NCBI GenBank assembly: GCA_021018815.1
Contig: JAITYX010000022.1
Span: 2,418,001 to 2,482,000, forward strand
DNA from: Talinum fruticosum
Lineage: Eukaryota > Streptophyta > Magnoliopsida > Caryophyllales > Talinaceae
Reading direction: 5' to 3'
DNA: 64,000 bases
A program made the translations under genes and the position numbers. The notes beneath the pieces were generated by a model. It ran no database searches. It saw only the letters and a program-made list of their open reading frames with translations, and was not told the DNA's origin. Below, piece after piece: positions 47,774-59,838 of this stretch (position 1 is the stretch's first letter; each line of letters starts with the position of its first letter).

Positions 47774-48804
47774 TACTACTACTATTACTACTACTACTAT
47801 TATCATTATTATTATTGTTATTATTAGCTAGTATTAAGGGTGTGTTTAATGGTAATTGGCATATAGGAAATTTTAAGTGTCACATGGTATATTTACAAAG
47901 ATTGTGGCTAGGTTCATGAATGTTACTCAAAAGTTAAGGTTCTTTAGTTTAACATTAATAGTCATCACAAACCTTATGGTTTAATGTTACACTTAAATGG
48001 AGACTTTTGAGTTACTATACTGTTAAAATTTTTAGCTCAAAATCCCCTATAAATAACCCCTAAATTACTCTATTCTTATCTTACTTTACTTCTCTATTTC
48101 TTAGAAGGTTACTTACAAGTCCTAGAAAGGTATTAAGCATGTCAACCTTTTCTCCCAATCTATCTTTTCCACTTCAAAAAAATGTTTTTGTTTACTAGCA
48201 TAACAAAGTGTTGTTTTTGGCCTTATTAAAACCATTGTACAATGATATTGACCGGGTGATCACCTTACTCGAAACATGCACATCGTTCATCACTCATTGA
48301 ACCTTCAAAGGAAGCACTATAGATATGGCCTATTAAAGTTTTAATGAAATATTTTCTTTAACATTGTTTTCTTCACGAAAATTATTTGTAAAGATTGTTT
48401 TACATAGTTGAGTGTTTAGTACTGAGAATTTTGTTCTCATTCTTGATTGTGTTTATTATTTTTAGGTAGCAACTAAATAGATATGGGGTTAATAAAGAGT
48501 TTGGAACGACCACCTAGAAGATCACCTTTTTTTTTTCTTTTTCCTACACTTCATTACTTAAATATTGACTATTTAAAAATAATGCTAGATGTCATTTGAA
48601 CAATATTTTATTTTAGTTTCTTTTCATTTTAATATATATAGCATTTTATATCCTACTTATCAATTAGAGTATTGGCCTTACATGTTTTAAACATGTGACA
48701 TAACATCCTAAATTACCTACCTACCTTGAAGAAAAATTAACTATTATTATTTTTTATTTTAAGTTTCATAAGAAAAATATATGAGAAAAACATAGGATAT
48801 TACA
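47593..48804 (+). repeat. Gypsy 3' LTR (1,212 bp)
   Basis: Colinear with the 5' LTR through AGCTAGTATTAAGGGTGTGT, the TAGAAGGTTACTTACAAGTC block and the shared tail. Its first base is G instead of T. The purine-rich AAGGGGAAG before it is the likely polypurine tract. Its TTA array (47620-47828) is much longer than in the 5' LTR and accounts for most of the length difference. Confidence 0.88.
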
Positions 48805-48809
48805 GGGTA

Positions 48810-51800
48810 GAAGGAGTTCAAAATCATTTTAATAGTTCATGGGTAGACAAAGGTTAACACATACCTTGAGAGGTATGGATCTTAAAAATGCAATAAATAT
48901 AAGTTTTTCTTATGCAATTGCTCATAAAACTTTGTTCCAATTCCTTATTGAGTTGTTTTTCTTAAATAAATATAAGTTTTCTTATGCAATAGCTCATAAA
49001 ACTTTGTTTCAATTGTGAGCAATTGTTGACTGAGCTTGGTAAATTTTTAAAAAAATTAGTAAGAGAGTTAGTAAACAACTCCAACTTGAGGTAGTCCTTG
49101 GTCCTTGGGGATCAAGAATCGATTGCTAAAATTAGAAAAAAAATTTATATGAGCAATTGCTTTACTTAGTTTTGGAGGCAGAGGGATCAAGAATCGATTT
49201 TGATTTAGGGGCTCACACTTTCACGCTATCCCCCTTCTCTCATTGTTTGTCACATGTTACTCTTACATTTTGTGTTAACGTGACACATTTAAACTGGAGT
49301 AGAATCAGGAAATAGGCTTTTACTTGGAGTTTTTAGACAAAACAATCCTTGAATTATACACTTTATTTAAAATTGCTATTAATTAATTTTTGGTACCTAA
49401 TGGTACCATTGATCTACTGTAGTACATATTAGTACCTAACTGTGTGATTTGGGGGTAAGAGCTTTGCTTTGAGAACTCAATTCCAAACGCAAGAAGCAAA
49501 CCCTAGAGGGAGAAATCATAATCGATTTTGGGAGATTTTCCTAAATTGATTTGTGTCTTTTGTTGTTTATATGAACTTCATCCAAAATTTCCCAAAGAAT
49601 GTTCTTAAATGCCATCCTTTTCTACACAACCTAATTCAATCACTTTTCCTTTAATATTAGTTACACTCGTGTAATTATGGTTTATTTTAATGTTGTGGGT
49701 ATAGTCATTTCCACAAAATGACAATCACGGTACATTATGGTAATTCTCTCAATTTTAGTCATCCGTTTGGCAATGTTTAATCTACATCATTGATTTTTTT
49801 CTAATACAATTAAAATTTTAACATTGATAAATTACTTAAAAATTATTTTTTAAGGTCATGTTTGGATTGTCAAAGTTCTTTCCTTAAGCTAATAGAAATG
49901 TGAAGCTTTTTTAAAAAGTTTTAAAAAATAATTAACTTATATATTTTGCGGGTACAAGCTCCATATTTTCTGATCACAAGCTTAGCGTTTAAAAAAAGTT
50001 TGAAAAATAATCAACTTATATGTTTTTCGGTCATAAACTCCATACTTTCCGACCACAAGCTCCATACTTTCCAACAAGTCTACACCGACTCAAATGACAC
50101 TCGACTCAAATGTTTAATTCCGACCACCTTTTTGCTTGATTCACCTTTTGTTTGCCTTTGCTTCAATACGATTGGGAATATTTGCATAGAAAAATAAAAA
50201 TAAAAATTGTAAAATTTTTCAGTGTCCTAAGATTCGATTACGGGACTACTAAGTTATGTAAAGTTAATTTAAGCACTTTGACAACTTGGCCTTTATTGTT
50301 CAATATGTAACTGAAATTTATAAGTGTGTTTTCCTTTGATCTTCCCAACTATTATTATTCACTTTCACTAAGTTTCCATTTTCACAGGTACTGTGCTAGG
50401 ATTCCAACGGGTAGTAGTTGGGAAGGATGAAACCAAAACGCGGAAGTAAGATTGAGTGAAAGGAAATATTCAGCCATCAGAACAAGGAACACAATATCTG
50501 TGACTGTGAAAATGAAAACTGATTTTTTTTTAATCTTTTTGTGAATGTAATATAGAAACTACTATTCAAAAATAAGGAAAGTCTATATTTGGAAATAGAC
50601 GTCGGGATTTGTTGCCGGAGCTCATAGGCTAATAGAGAAGGGACACCACTGGGCCCCGGCGGTTGTTATAGCGACCCTTTCATCCTTCCCACCATCATTA
50701 AAGTCGGCAACAAGGGCATAGGCATCTAATTGATTCTGTGGTCGGCGTTTGTTCCATCGGAAAAGGAGGAACAACAACTGGAAACAATGGAGATGGAAAT
50801 AGGAATGGTTGTATTTCGCCGGAGGCTCAAATGACACTGGATGTAGCTACCGGAATTAATGGAGGATCAATTGACCGTTACGAACAAATGGAATTATTGG
50901 AGGTCCAATAACTTTAGCTACCGGAATTAATGACTTGGCCTGCCTGTATTTTTTTACTTTTCCGATGGTTGTGTGTTTGCTGTAGTTTTGTTTTTCCTTT
51001 TCACTTTGTTATTTTTTTGGTCTAAACAACAGATAGAAAAATTAATTTTCAACATATTTATTGAAATTATTTATAGAATTTAAATTCTAATATTTATAAA
51101 AAATTAACTTATAAGATTATATCATGTCACATGAACGACTAAAATTATGGAAATTAACATACTTATCATCATTATCGTTTTATGAAAATGACCTTATCCG
51201 ATGGGTTATTTTAATCATAGATGCCTCATCTTCAGCGCTATCTCAAAATGACTTCCATATTGACATGTAAATAGCAATTTTACCATAATTGAATATAAAA
51301 CTTGCATATTTAGCATAAGCCACAACCTTCACTCCATAAAACAGAGCTTGACCATTTTTTAGGGTCTCTTTTATAAATATTTTACTTGAAATCACTACTA
51401 AATCAATTAATAATAGTCAAAGTTTTAATCTTCAATTATTTTGCAAACAAATCATACCATTTAACAAACAATTCACAACAATACTTCCAAATTTATCAAA
51501 TTTAAAAGCCCTAAAAGCACTTACCTGATGATGAAGATACTTATCTTCTGTAATAAACTTTCTTTGTTTCACTTCGTTGCCAAAGAGGCAATTAGGATTC
51601 GGGATCTTTCTAAATTGTGACAATCCCCAGGCAAATAAGAAAAGGGAGCACATAGAGAGAAGAAGAGAGGGAAGGGGGAATTGTGTTGCGTTTGGGGAGA
51701 ATTAAGTCATAAAGCCTTATTATTTTACCTTTTTTATAGTCCGAAAGCTGGTTTAATTGACAAAATTTAAAAAAAATTTCTAGAAACTTTAATAATCGAT

Positions 51801-53255
51801 TAAGTGGCATCCTAATACGTACTACAATAGATTAGTGGCACTGTTTCGTAGTAAAAGTAATTAATGATAATTTTAGATAAAATGTATAATTCAGAGTTTG
51901 TTTTGTCTAAAGACGCCTTTTACTTGACAATTGACTTCCATTTAAGAATTAATTATTATAACACATACAACAATATATTCTTGATAAAAAAAAATGGTAA
52001 TCATCTTTAATTAAAGCATAAAAGCAACATAAAATATTTAAATGTTTCTAGATGTAACTACCCATACAATAACATACGTGATAGAATAATTAAATTTAAC
52101 AATTATCCGTCAATGTAACTATCCAGCATAATAAACTACAAGAAAAATAAATTATAAAATTCTTTAAATTTAATTTCAAGTATCATTTCAATATCAGGTG
52201 TTACATTTTTCAAATTTCATTTCAAAACACAATTTTACTAATTTTATAAGCTTTTTTCAATGAACCAAAGCTAATTAATTTCTACAGATCTGGATGTGTA
52301 GAGGCTGAGCAGTAAACCAAAGATTAGCATATAAAAAGCAAGCCATATAATTATAACCCAGAAAAAGCCCATGTGCATTGTGCTTATTGTGATGGAACTT
52401 AAATCTTTTTACCCATCCATCCATCTTTGAATTTGATGGAGGGTAATATGGGTGGGAAATGGGTACGGACAGGTTAGGGTCGGCTACATTAGTAAAGCAA
52501 CCCGACCCATTGCCCAGCCCGAGAGAATAAGATCTAACACAATAAACACAATGCACAGAGGCTAGAGCATGGGATCAAGTTGAGACCATGATTTTCTTTG
52601 CTGCAATTTAGGAAGATGGAGAGGACTTGAGGAAGTAAGAGAGAGTAGAAAGGTTGTTAATTTTGCAAGATTATGAGTTCTTTGCAACTAATTCTACATC
52701 TATATATAAAGATGGCAAATTATAGAATCCTTGGATGATGAATAATGGAATAAAATGGAGTACAAAAGCTCAAGTGCAGTGGTACTATGTAAGACACATG
52801 ATCTAACTGATAGTGTTCAGTGTTTACAATTTTTGCAGTACACTTTTACTTTCACCAAACTGTACTGCACCTTTTGTACTTCCCATCCCATCCCACCTCG
52901 TCTAATCTTCAACTTTTGTTTGTTTTAATATTTCACAAATGATTATATCATTCAATTCTATATTATCCCTCCTTCTGGGGGGCAAATTCCGTTTCATGCC
53001 AAACAGTAAATTGAAATGAATGAATCAATGTAAAAATGCAGATCAACACTCTAATTTAGTATTCGATTTATTTTGATCAAATTATAGGTAAGGGTTATGA
53101 AAACGGTTCTTATAAAATAATCGTTCTTAGAAGGTTCTTAGAAGGAATTTCTATAACTGCAGTTCAATAGCTAATAATTTAGCATAGATAGGTGAAGTGA
53201 TTCCTAGGTATTTAACCAATAACCTAAGCTAAGAGGAATAATGAATGTAACACAC
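48810..53255. other. Intergenic DNA between the gypsy element and the GCP5 pseudogene
   Basis: AT-rich, with no supported gene. A 74-bp pair of partial duplications (AATATAAGTTTTTCTTATGCAAT.. at about 48896 and 48969) and a repeated TAGCTACCGGAATTAATG (50841 and 50916) were noticed. A GC-richer patch at 50600-50880 has a 71-codon minus-strand frame I do not recognise. Possible promoter-like sequence lies near 52700. Confidence 0.4.
52700..52709 (-). promoter_or_regulatory. Possible TATA box with CT-rich leader
   Basis: On the minus strand, TTTATATATAGATG is followed at about 40-90 bases by ACCTTTCTACTCTCTCTTAC.., a CT-rich leader-like tract. Only short reading frames follow (for example 52275-52556, 93 codons, not recognised). 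It may mark a small non-coding transcript or be chance. Confidence 0.25.
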
Positions 53256-53447
53256 CTTGTAGGTGAAATTGAGTACATCAAGACCATTAATTCCCAAGCT
53301 ATGCTCATGACCTTTACGAGGAGTTGACACAATGTTGGCCATGTCATGATTATCATCATTATCGAGACCACGAGGCTTTATGATAGAGACAGCCAGTGAA
53401 TCTGGTCCATTCAGTAGCATGGCATCTGCAGAATTGCTAATTGACTC

Positions 53448-55775
53448 CTGCATTGAACACCGAGAGGATGATCAGAAGGATAGAAGAAAGTAGCAACTGC
53501 TTTTAATAAAAAGATACAACCCTAATCTCCATCATCAGAAAGAGGAGAATAGATACCAACCAAACAGTGGACACAACCACAACAAAAATAATTCCAGTAC
53601 AAATCTCATATGTACGCAATCTTAGCACATGCAAGAAAAGATGTGACTGCACAAGCCACCAAAAACATTTTCAAGCATTGAAAAGGCAAACCTAGTATGT
53701 GCAATAATACAAATGAAATTGCAAAAGAATCGGTTGACAAAGAAGAAACGAAGAGACCATGATGCATTTCTGAAGCTGATCTCTTGCTATGATGACACCA
53801 TCATAAATTTGTATATATGGGATGTGGGAGTAGGACAGGAAAGAATTCCATATGTTTATTACCTTCAGGAAAACCATGTTATTTAGTGATTAATCAATTA
53901 GCAATTTAATTCATCATAAACAGCCTAACTAGTGCTTTCAGATGTCAACAATAGACCCTTAATTGAGTTCTTAATATCTAGGCTCACTAGTTGCTTCTTA
54001 ATACCTCTCAAATTCCTAAGACTTCAGCCAACAATTGTCCGATTTTCCTGCACAGTAGAAGTCCATGAGAATACTATTCCTTATACGCATTAACTCTAAT
54101 ATAGTACGCCCTTGGAGCCACATACTATTCCTTATATGCATTAACTCTAATATAGTGTACCCTCGGAGCCACATACTTTTGTATGGATAATAACAAGTAT
54201 ATTAAAAGAATGCAAGGGAATGTCATTCCTTTACAAAAGGGAAGAACTAAAATGATCATGCCCTTAAGCTCTCATGCAGGATCTTATCTGCTAAATCCTA
54301 AACAGTCAAATGTTGTTCTTAACTAAGCATTTCACTCAACTAACTTAAGATTCTTATAAAAAAAGCCAAAAAAAGAGGTAGGTGGTTTGAACTCTTGACT
54401 AAATTCCCTAAGAATCCAATGATCCCTTTCCTTCTACCCCATTGAATAGTAGGGAATAATCTTTCACATTCCAGGAACCAAACTCTTCTGCGTCCTTTTT
54501 CCTCAACTGCGAACACATCTTTAGCATTCCTTGAGTGAACCCAACTAACCCCATCAAGGAGGAAGACAAATGCCAAAGCAGAGGAAAAAACAACTATGAA
54601 AACGGAGATGGTTGTCTGGTTCCTCCTTCTCTAGGAGCATAGAACACCTGCTTCCTATGTTAGGTCTTCCTTTAAGCATGTCATCCTCAGGAATCTTACC
54701 TTTAGTTTTTTTTTTTTTTTTGGGGGTGGGGGTGGTTTGGAAGCCACCTTGGTAGGAGCTTTAGACTTCAATTTCGCTCTTGGTCCCACATATTATGTCA
54801 AAAACAACCATTTTATTTGCCCCACGTTGTAGACAGAAGTCAAACTTCAAGGTAACTAATAGTATTTGATTGGTTAGAAAACCATTTCCAACCATATACC
54901 ATTAAGTACTAACATTTAAGACATATTTTCATACATTCCCATTAGCTCATAATACAGATGGGAGGGGTGGATATTATGTCTAAGCTGCTTGGATTTTTCA
55001 TGTAACCTCACTCAACTGCATTGACACTAGACAATCCAACATGGTTATGGACACCCAATCCTTCAAGAGTAAAAACACAGCACAAAATTTTGGGAAATTG
55101 TTGAGTATGACACAACACCTGCGCTGGACATAACTCCCATGCCAGATATTCCACCCTCCGGCAAGGCTATGGCTGAATCTAAGTAAACCACTGAGATTGG
55201 AGGGCGAGTAGTTGGGTACTAACATTGCAGATTGATGCAATTCAGTTAAAAGGCCTGAAGTAGCAAACCCTTGGGTAAAAATAGCACTTGGCGCAATTAT
55301 TGCACTTAGATTATTTAATCATATGAATAACATAGAAACTCCAAGAAAGGAAGACTAACGATTCATATAGATCACTTCTGGGAAATGTTTCAATAAATCC
55401 AATGAGTAAATAATAATCCTGTTAGACAGAAAAAGGACATCATCATGCCTTTTTTGTCAAATGAATCCTACTATTGACTAATAAAGTTATCAAATGAAGT
55501 GTAGATACTAGATATTACAGTTAGTTTTAAATGTCAAAACTGTTACTCAACCAACTGTAAGCCCTCAATTTATCAAAAAGTACAATGATGAGAATCTTAA
55601 AATTGATGGAAAAACTCACAGCATGTCCATAGCCATTTTGACTTATTATAAAGAGTTCTAAAATAGAGAGAAAAGAATACAGTTCATTAAATACCTTGCT
55701 TCAAACAAAGACGTGATGTTTAGTAGCTCTAACATCGCAATACATGATACATACAAAATAATCACCAAACCTTAC
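53448..55775 (-). other. Intron of the GCP5 pseudogene
   Basis: 2.3-kb intron between the ninth and tenth retained exons. Apart from the 51-bp duplication and a T/G-rich tract at 54706-54735, nothing was recognised in it. Confidence 0.7.
54071..54172. repeat. 51-bp tandem duplication in a GCP5 pseudogene intron
   Basis: Two copies starting ATACTATTCCTTATAYGCAT at 54071 and 54122, differing at a few positions. Period 51. Confidence 0.85.
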
Positions 55776-57259
55776 CTGCAGTATCAAATTCAACTCAAAA
55801 TCATCGTCCCATGATTCCCCTTTATCCAGCCTAGTGAAAATCACAGTCAAAAAGTGCTGAAGAAGATCCCCTGGAGCAACAATCCAGAAGTGTTCATGTA
55901 AGGAAACCTCAAATATCCACCTAGGTCAGCACTCAACCAACTGACTGAAAATTGCAGAACATACCTGAACCTAGCAAGTATATAGCACGCAGCACCTCCA
56001 GCTCATCCATTAATCTCCAGTCCTTGAGTAACTTTGACAGCATATGACTTCCAATGTAATCAACCTAAATTATTAAACCAGCTTATGAATACAAACCTCT
56101 CCTGCAAATGAATTTGCCTGTGTAACTAGATTTGAAGCAACCAACCTGCTTCTTAATGTAGACATTGAGACATTCTTGCAATATGACCGTAGGAAGGGGA
56201 GTGCCCTTTGGTTCAGTAGTTTGTATCCAGCGAAGAATTCTGGAGGATAGAGTGCTGTTTTTCTGGGCAGGCAAGAATTCCGACATCTGAAGATCCTCCT
56301 GACATCAAATCACAGAAGAAGTTTGTGAGGTGCATTATCGGAACTGTAGACATTTGCTAGAATTAGATGCCCAAGTCACACACCTTATATGAGGGAAGAA
56401 TCGTCGGAAAGGGAAACAGTGATGCTAAAAATTTTGCATCATCTAGAGAATGAAGATACTGAGATTCGCGAAATTGAAAACCAAAAGCACAATTAGATTG
56501 CTTGGCTGAAGAAGCTCCTGCACCGTCAAAATCATAGATAGCCCTCCGTAAATCTGCATCATTTAATGGGGAAGATCATAACTGTTTGGCAAACTTAGGA
56601 TCCTCTGGGCATCTCTGTCGCTTGATATCTTTTGATACACAGTAATGACAGGATTTTCAGTGTAGAAAGATTTCATAAATCAAGGTTCATTAACAACATA
56701 GCCTCCACGTTGTCTTGATTCGCATTAATAAATGATGGATCAACCTTATTCAATGAATCTTTTTCACACAATATATTATTCAGGAATTCAACCCATATCT
56801 TCCTTGGGCTTCTTGAGGCAGACATCTCCTCATTATTTGTTTAAGTTTTTGGCACTCCACCTTCCTTTTGAACAATGAATCAACCATGGGGGAAAGTCAT
56901 CTTGCAAAAAGTATTAGTAGACATGATCACTATGGCCAACAAGACCAGATATTGAAACCAAAAAGACCTCCACAAGCGTCAAGCCAGCTATATTGTGCCT
57001 CTCTTGTTCATCATATCTCCCCCTCTAGACGATGCCAAATTGAAAGTCATTGGAACATGCCTGATCAGTTGCAGAGATTTCCCAGCAGAGACAATTTCTT
57101 TAGCTATCTCTTTCATAAATAATGGGCACACTTGATCCCTAGGAGCTACACCTGAAAGCTCTGTGTCTACTTTTGATGTGTTAGGGATCTCAACAAGTAG
57201 CTCTTCTCCCAAAAATCAGTATCACTGATAGATACTGACCTATTTTCATAAAAGAATAA

Positions 57260-58255
57260 CTGCACAAGAACAGCACAATATGGCTTGTTAAAAGAACAAG
57301 CTCAATTTCTGATTTTTTATTTTTTTTCTGATAAGGAAACGAGAATAATATATGTATAAATCAAAAGGATGGATGCAAAGCAAGCATCCTGCAAAAGGAC
57401 TATGTACATCCAACATTTACACTATCGACAAAATCTACAAGCCCAATTTCTGATATCATCTCCTTTTTAAAAAAAATAAAAATAATAAAAAAAGCATGTC
57501 TAGTGTCTAGTTTGTAAGGATATACTTTGATTGTCCCTTTGCTTGATCTTTATGCATTATGCAGACTCTTTGGTATTATTTTAGTTCAGCAATGACATAA
57601 TAGATCACTAGCAGCTTGAAAATTTTAACTGGTTGATATCAGATAATGGCTCTGTTCATTTGTCTAATATTCTAGCATATGCTTGAAATTCTGTACAGGA
57701 GCCTGGAACTTTAACAGCTCTTGCACTTCAAGAATGGCTTTGAAGAGTGCAGAAGAGCTCTAAAACCAGTAGAACAGCGTAGATGAAGTCCTGAAACTTA
57801 TAGAAGACTCTGGAAGTAGCAAAGGAGATCTAAGATTTGCTCAACATTCTACTAAGAAATTATAAGGTGAAAATGAACTAGGCCAATGTGTCACCTTTAA
57901 ATGTAAAGACAAAAATGAAAAGAACAATAGGCGATGTTGTCAACCAGCCCATTGATCAACTCAGAACTGAACGTTTTGGGTAAAAGGTCAAATATGTTTC
58001 TCTACCTCAAAACAGAACAACTGAACCTATAAGTAATCCAAAAGTGTAGGATGCTAGCTTTACATCCATCCTTTTGAATGTATCATATATCATGCTCTTT
58101 TCCTCATCAAAAAGAAATGGAATCCAAAAGCAACATTACCAAGACAACCTATTCGACACCTCTATTCTGAACCCCAGAGTAAAACATCATTGAATTGCAT
58201 AAGATAGAAATCAAAATAAGAATAAGATACATCCTACATTGCCTCCAGAAATTAC
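57260..58255 (-). other. Intron of the GCP5 pseudogene
   Basis: About 1 kb between the exon ending at 58256 and the damaged exon starting at 57259. No repeat or gene recognised. The acceptor (CTTGTGCAG) is intact. Confidence 0.7.
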
Positions 58256-59838
58256 CTCGTTATAGGGATCATCCACAATTCCTTCGTAAATCCAGGACTC
58301 AAGACTCTGGATATATGGCAACAGACTTCCAACAAATAAAAACAGGGGCATCTTGTATGCTTCTTCCTAAAAATAACAATATTTTTTAGTAATAAACTCA
58401 AGAAATATCAAAGCAGAGATAGCCCAAATAAGAAAGCAATGACAGTTCTAACAACCTCTCCACCCTGCATCAGACATGCTTCATTTAGCCTCTTATAAAG
58501 ATGATCAAGGACATGGACAGCCACTTCAGCAGCAGATGCAGAATGAGGAGAATCAACCCATACTCTGGGAACTGCTTCATAAACTATTTGTAATAGAAAC
58601 TCAGCCCCTGAACAGCGACTAACAAAAAAATCAAGCATAGTTAGAAGCTCTCAATCGAACAGCAAATAGATGATAGGCCCAGCTCAAAGCGCAATGCTCC
58701 CACATATATGTGATGGAAGAAAAGGGTTTTTCTTTTGAACATAGGTTGCAAAACATATCCATGATGCCATACAATAACATTAACGAAGCCCCATTGTGAC
58801 ATGCGTGAACATAGTAAGGTAAATGCAGGTACACAAAAACACTCGAACATTATACTCAAAGGAAGGGTCTATGGTTCCAAGAATAAGAGCCATAATAAAT
58901 ATGAATTTGAACACCTACATAATTTAGCCATATGGTACCCTCAAATTAGTTGAATTTTGCATCTCTCTCTGTCTCTGTCTCTGTCACTGTCACTCTCTCC
59001 CTATCTCTCTCTTAATTTTTTTAAGTTCTCCCCCTCCCCTATTTTTAGGGAAGGGGTTCCATGAGACACATAAGGGCACATACAAAAAGTTAAATAAAAC
59101 AGCAATTTAAAGAGAGAATTATTAGCACCAGTGATAGAATGGCAAACCTGGACAAAGAGTTTTCAAGCCCCAAAAGTGTAGGAACCGTCCTAGAGTTAGA
59201 GTTTCTTATCTTTACTTCCTCGTTCAATGCAATATCTCGCAACCTCTACTCCAAACACAGATCAACTCAGCCACTATGAAAGCACCAAGAAAAAACATCC
59301 CATACAACAAAAACACCAAAATTGACCTTTAGCCATGCGGAAGCAGCACCAGAAAACGCCCTCAACGTCGGATATGATCCCCCAGATCTATCTATCTTCT
59401 CGATAACAATCCCAATTAGCCTCAAACATGTAGCAGCGCACAAGAATTGGTTCAAGACATCATGCAGACTTGTCAAGGAGAGGTGAGTAACATATATCCC
59501 AACCTTGGCACGAAAACGATGGCCTGCCTCATCCCATTCAAACAGGGCACTGGAATTACCCTGCAAGATATGCAGAATGCCTTGAACCTGCAGGAGGGAG
59601 ACAGAGAACAAACCCACAAACAAAAATGTGACAGGGAGCTCTAAATCAAAATTAATTCTTCAACACAGAAAGGCAAATAATAAACACATAAAAAGAAAGG
59701 TGAGCACATAAATTTGTTGGAGAACAAGTTTACCAATTCGAATTCAGTGGTTCGTAATGAAGAGACCGAGGTTGCAAGATATATGCCATCAGGGAAGGAA
59801 CTGTGGATCCTGCAAATTAAACTCGTTGGACCTTCCAT

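Larger units (their letters stand above)
40580..48804 (+). mobile_element. Ty3/gypsy chromovirus (Tekay/Del-like), decayed, with nested insertion
   Basis: LTRs are 40580-41689 and 47593-48804; flanks GGGTG (40575-40579) and GGGTA (48805-48809) are a target duplication with one change. Internal order on the plus strand: primer-binding site (41692-41705), nested inverted-repeat element (41970-43059), gag (43236-43790, ..PPKYDGKVDPLVLENWIKAF), zinc knuckle and protease (44005-44472, ..VLFDLGATHSFIS), reverse transcriptase (44820-45450, [10 protein letters not shown].., ..[12 protein letters not shown].., FIDDSLIYS), RNase H (45500-45940), integrase finger and core (46242-47040, with stops), then a chromodomain-like end (47190-47560, ..LSKFHNVFHVSQLR, ..VLWANHSRQEAIWE). 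The gag-pol-int order and the C-terminal module mark a chromovirus. Many stops and frameshifts disable it. Lineage within chromoviruses is by resemblance. Confidence 0.92.
53256..59838 (-). pseudogene. GCP5: Gamma-tubulin complex component 5 (GCP5) pseudogene, C-terminus missing
   Basis: GCP5 is a Spc97/Spc98-family subunit of the microtubule-nucleating gamma-tubulin complex. Exons on the minus strand: 59734-59838, 59327-59587, 59148-59245, 58456-58618, 58256-58366, 56384-57259, 56146-56298, 55965-56064, 55776-55870, 53256-53447. All but the sixth keep an open, phase-matched frame with GT..AG borders and read as plant GCP5 (LCAATCLRLIGIVIEK.., SGAEFLLQIVYEAVP.., MQGGE, GSLLPYIQSLESWIYEG, DWRLMDELEVLRAIYLLGS, SADAMLLNGPDSLAVSI). 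The large sixth exon opens FFYENRSVSISDTDFWEKSY, then loses frame near 57185, again near 57000, has a stop inside the GHSDHVY block and further breaks to 56560. After FTYK at 53256 no exon for the usual C-terminal portion (roughly the last 200-250 residues of the family) is present. The start ATG at 59838 is tentative. Confidence 0.82.

Noticed and set aside
47671..47919. 82-codon poly-Leu frame
   Set aside because: Translation of the TTA microsatellite in the gypsy 3' LTR.
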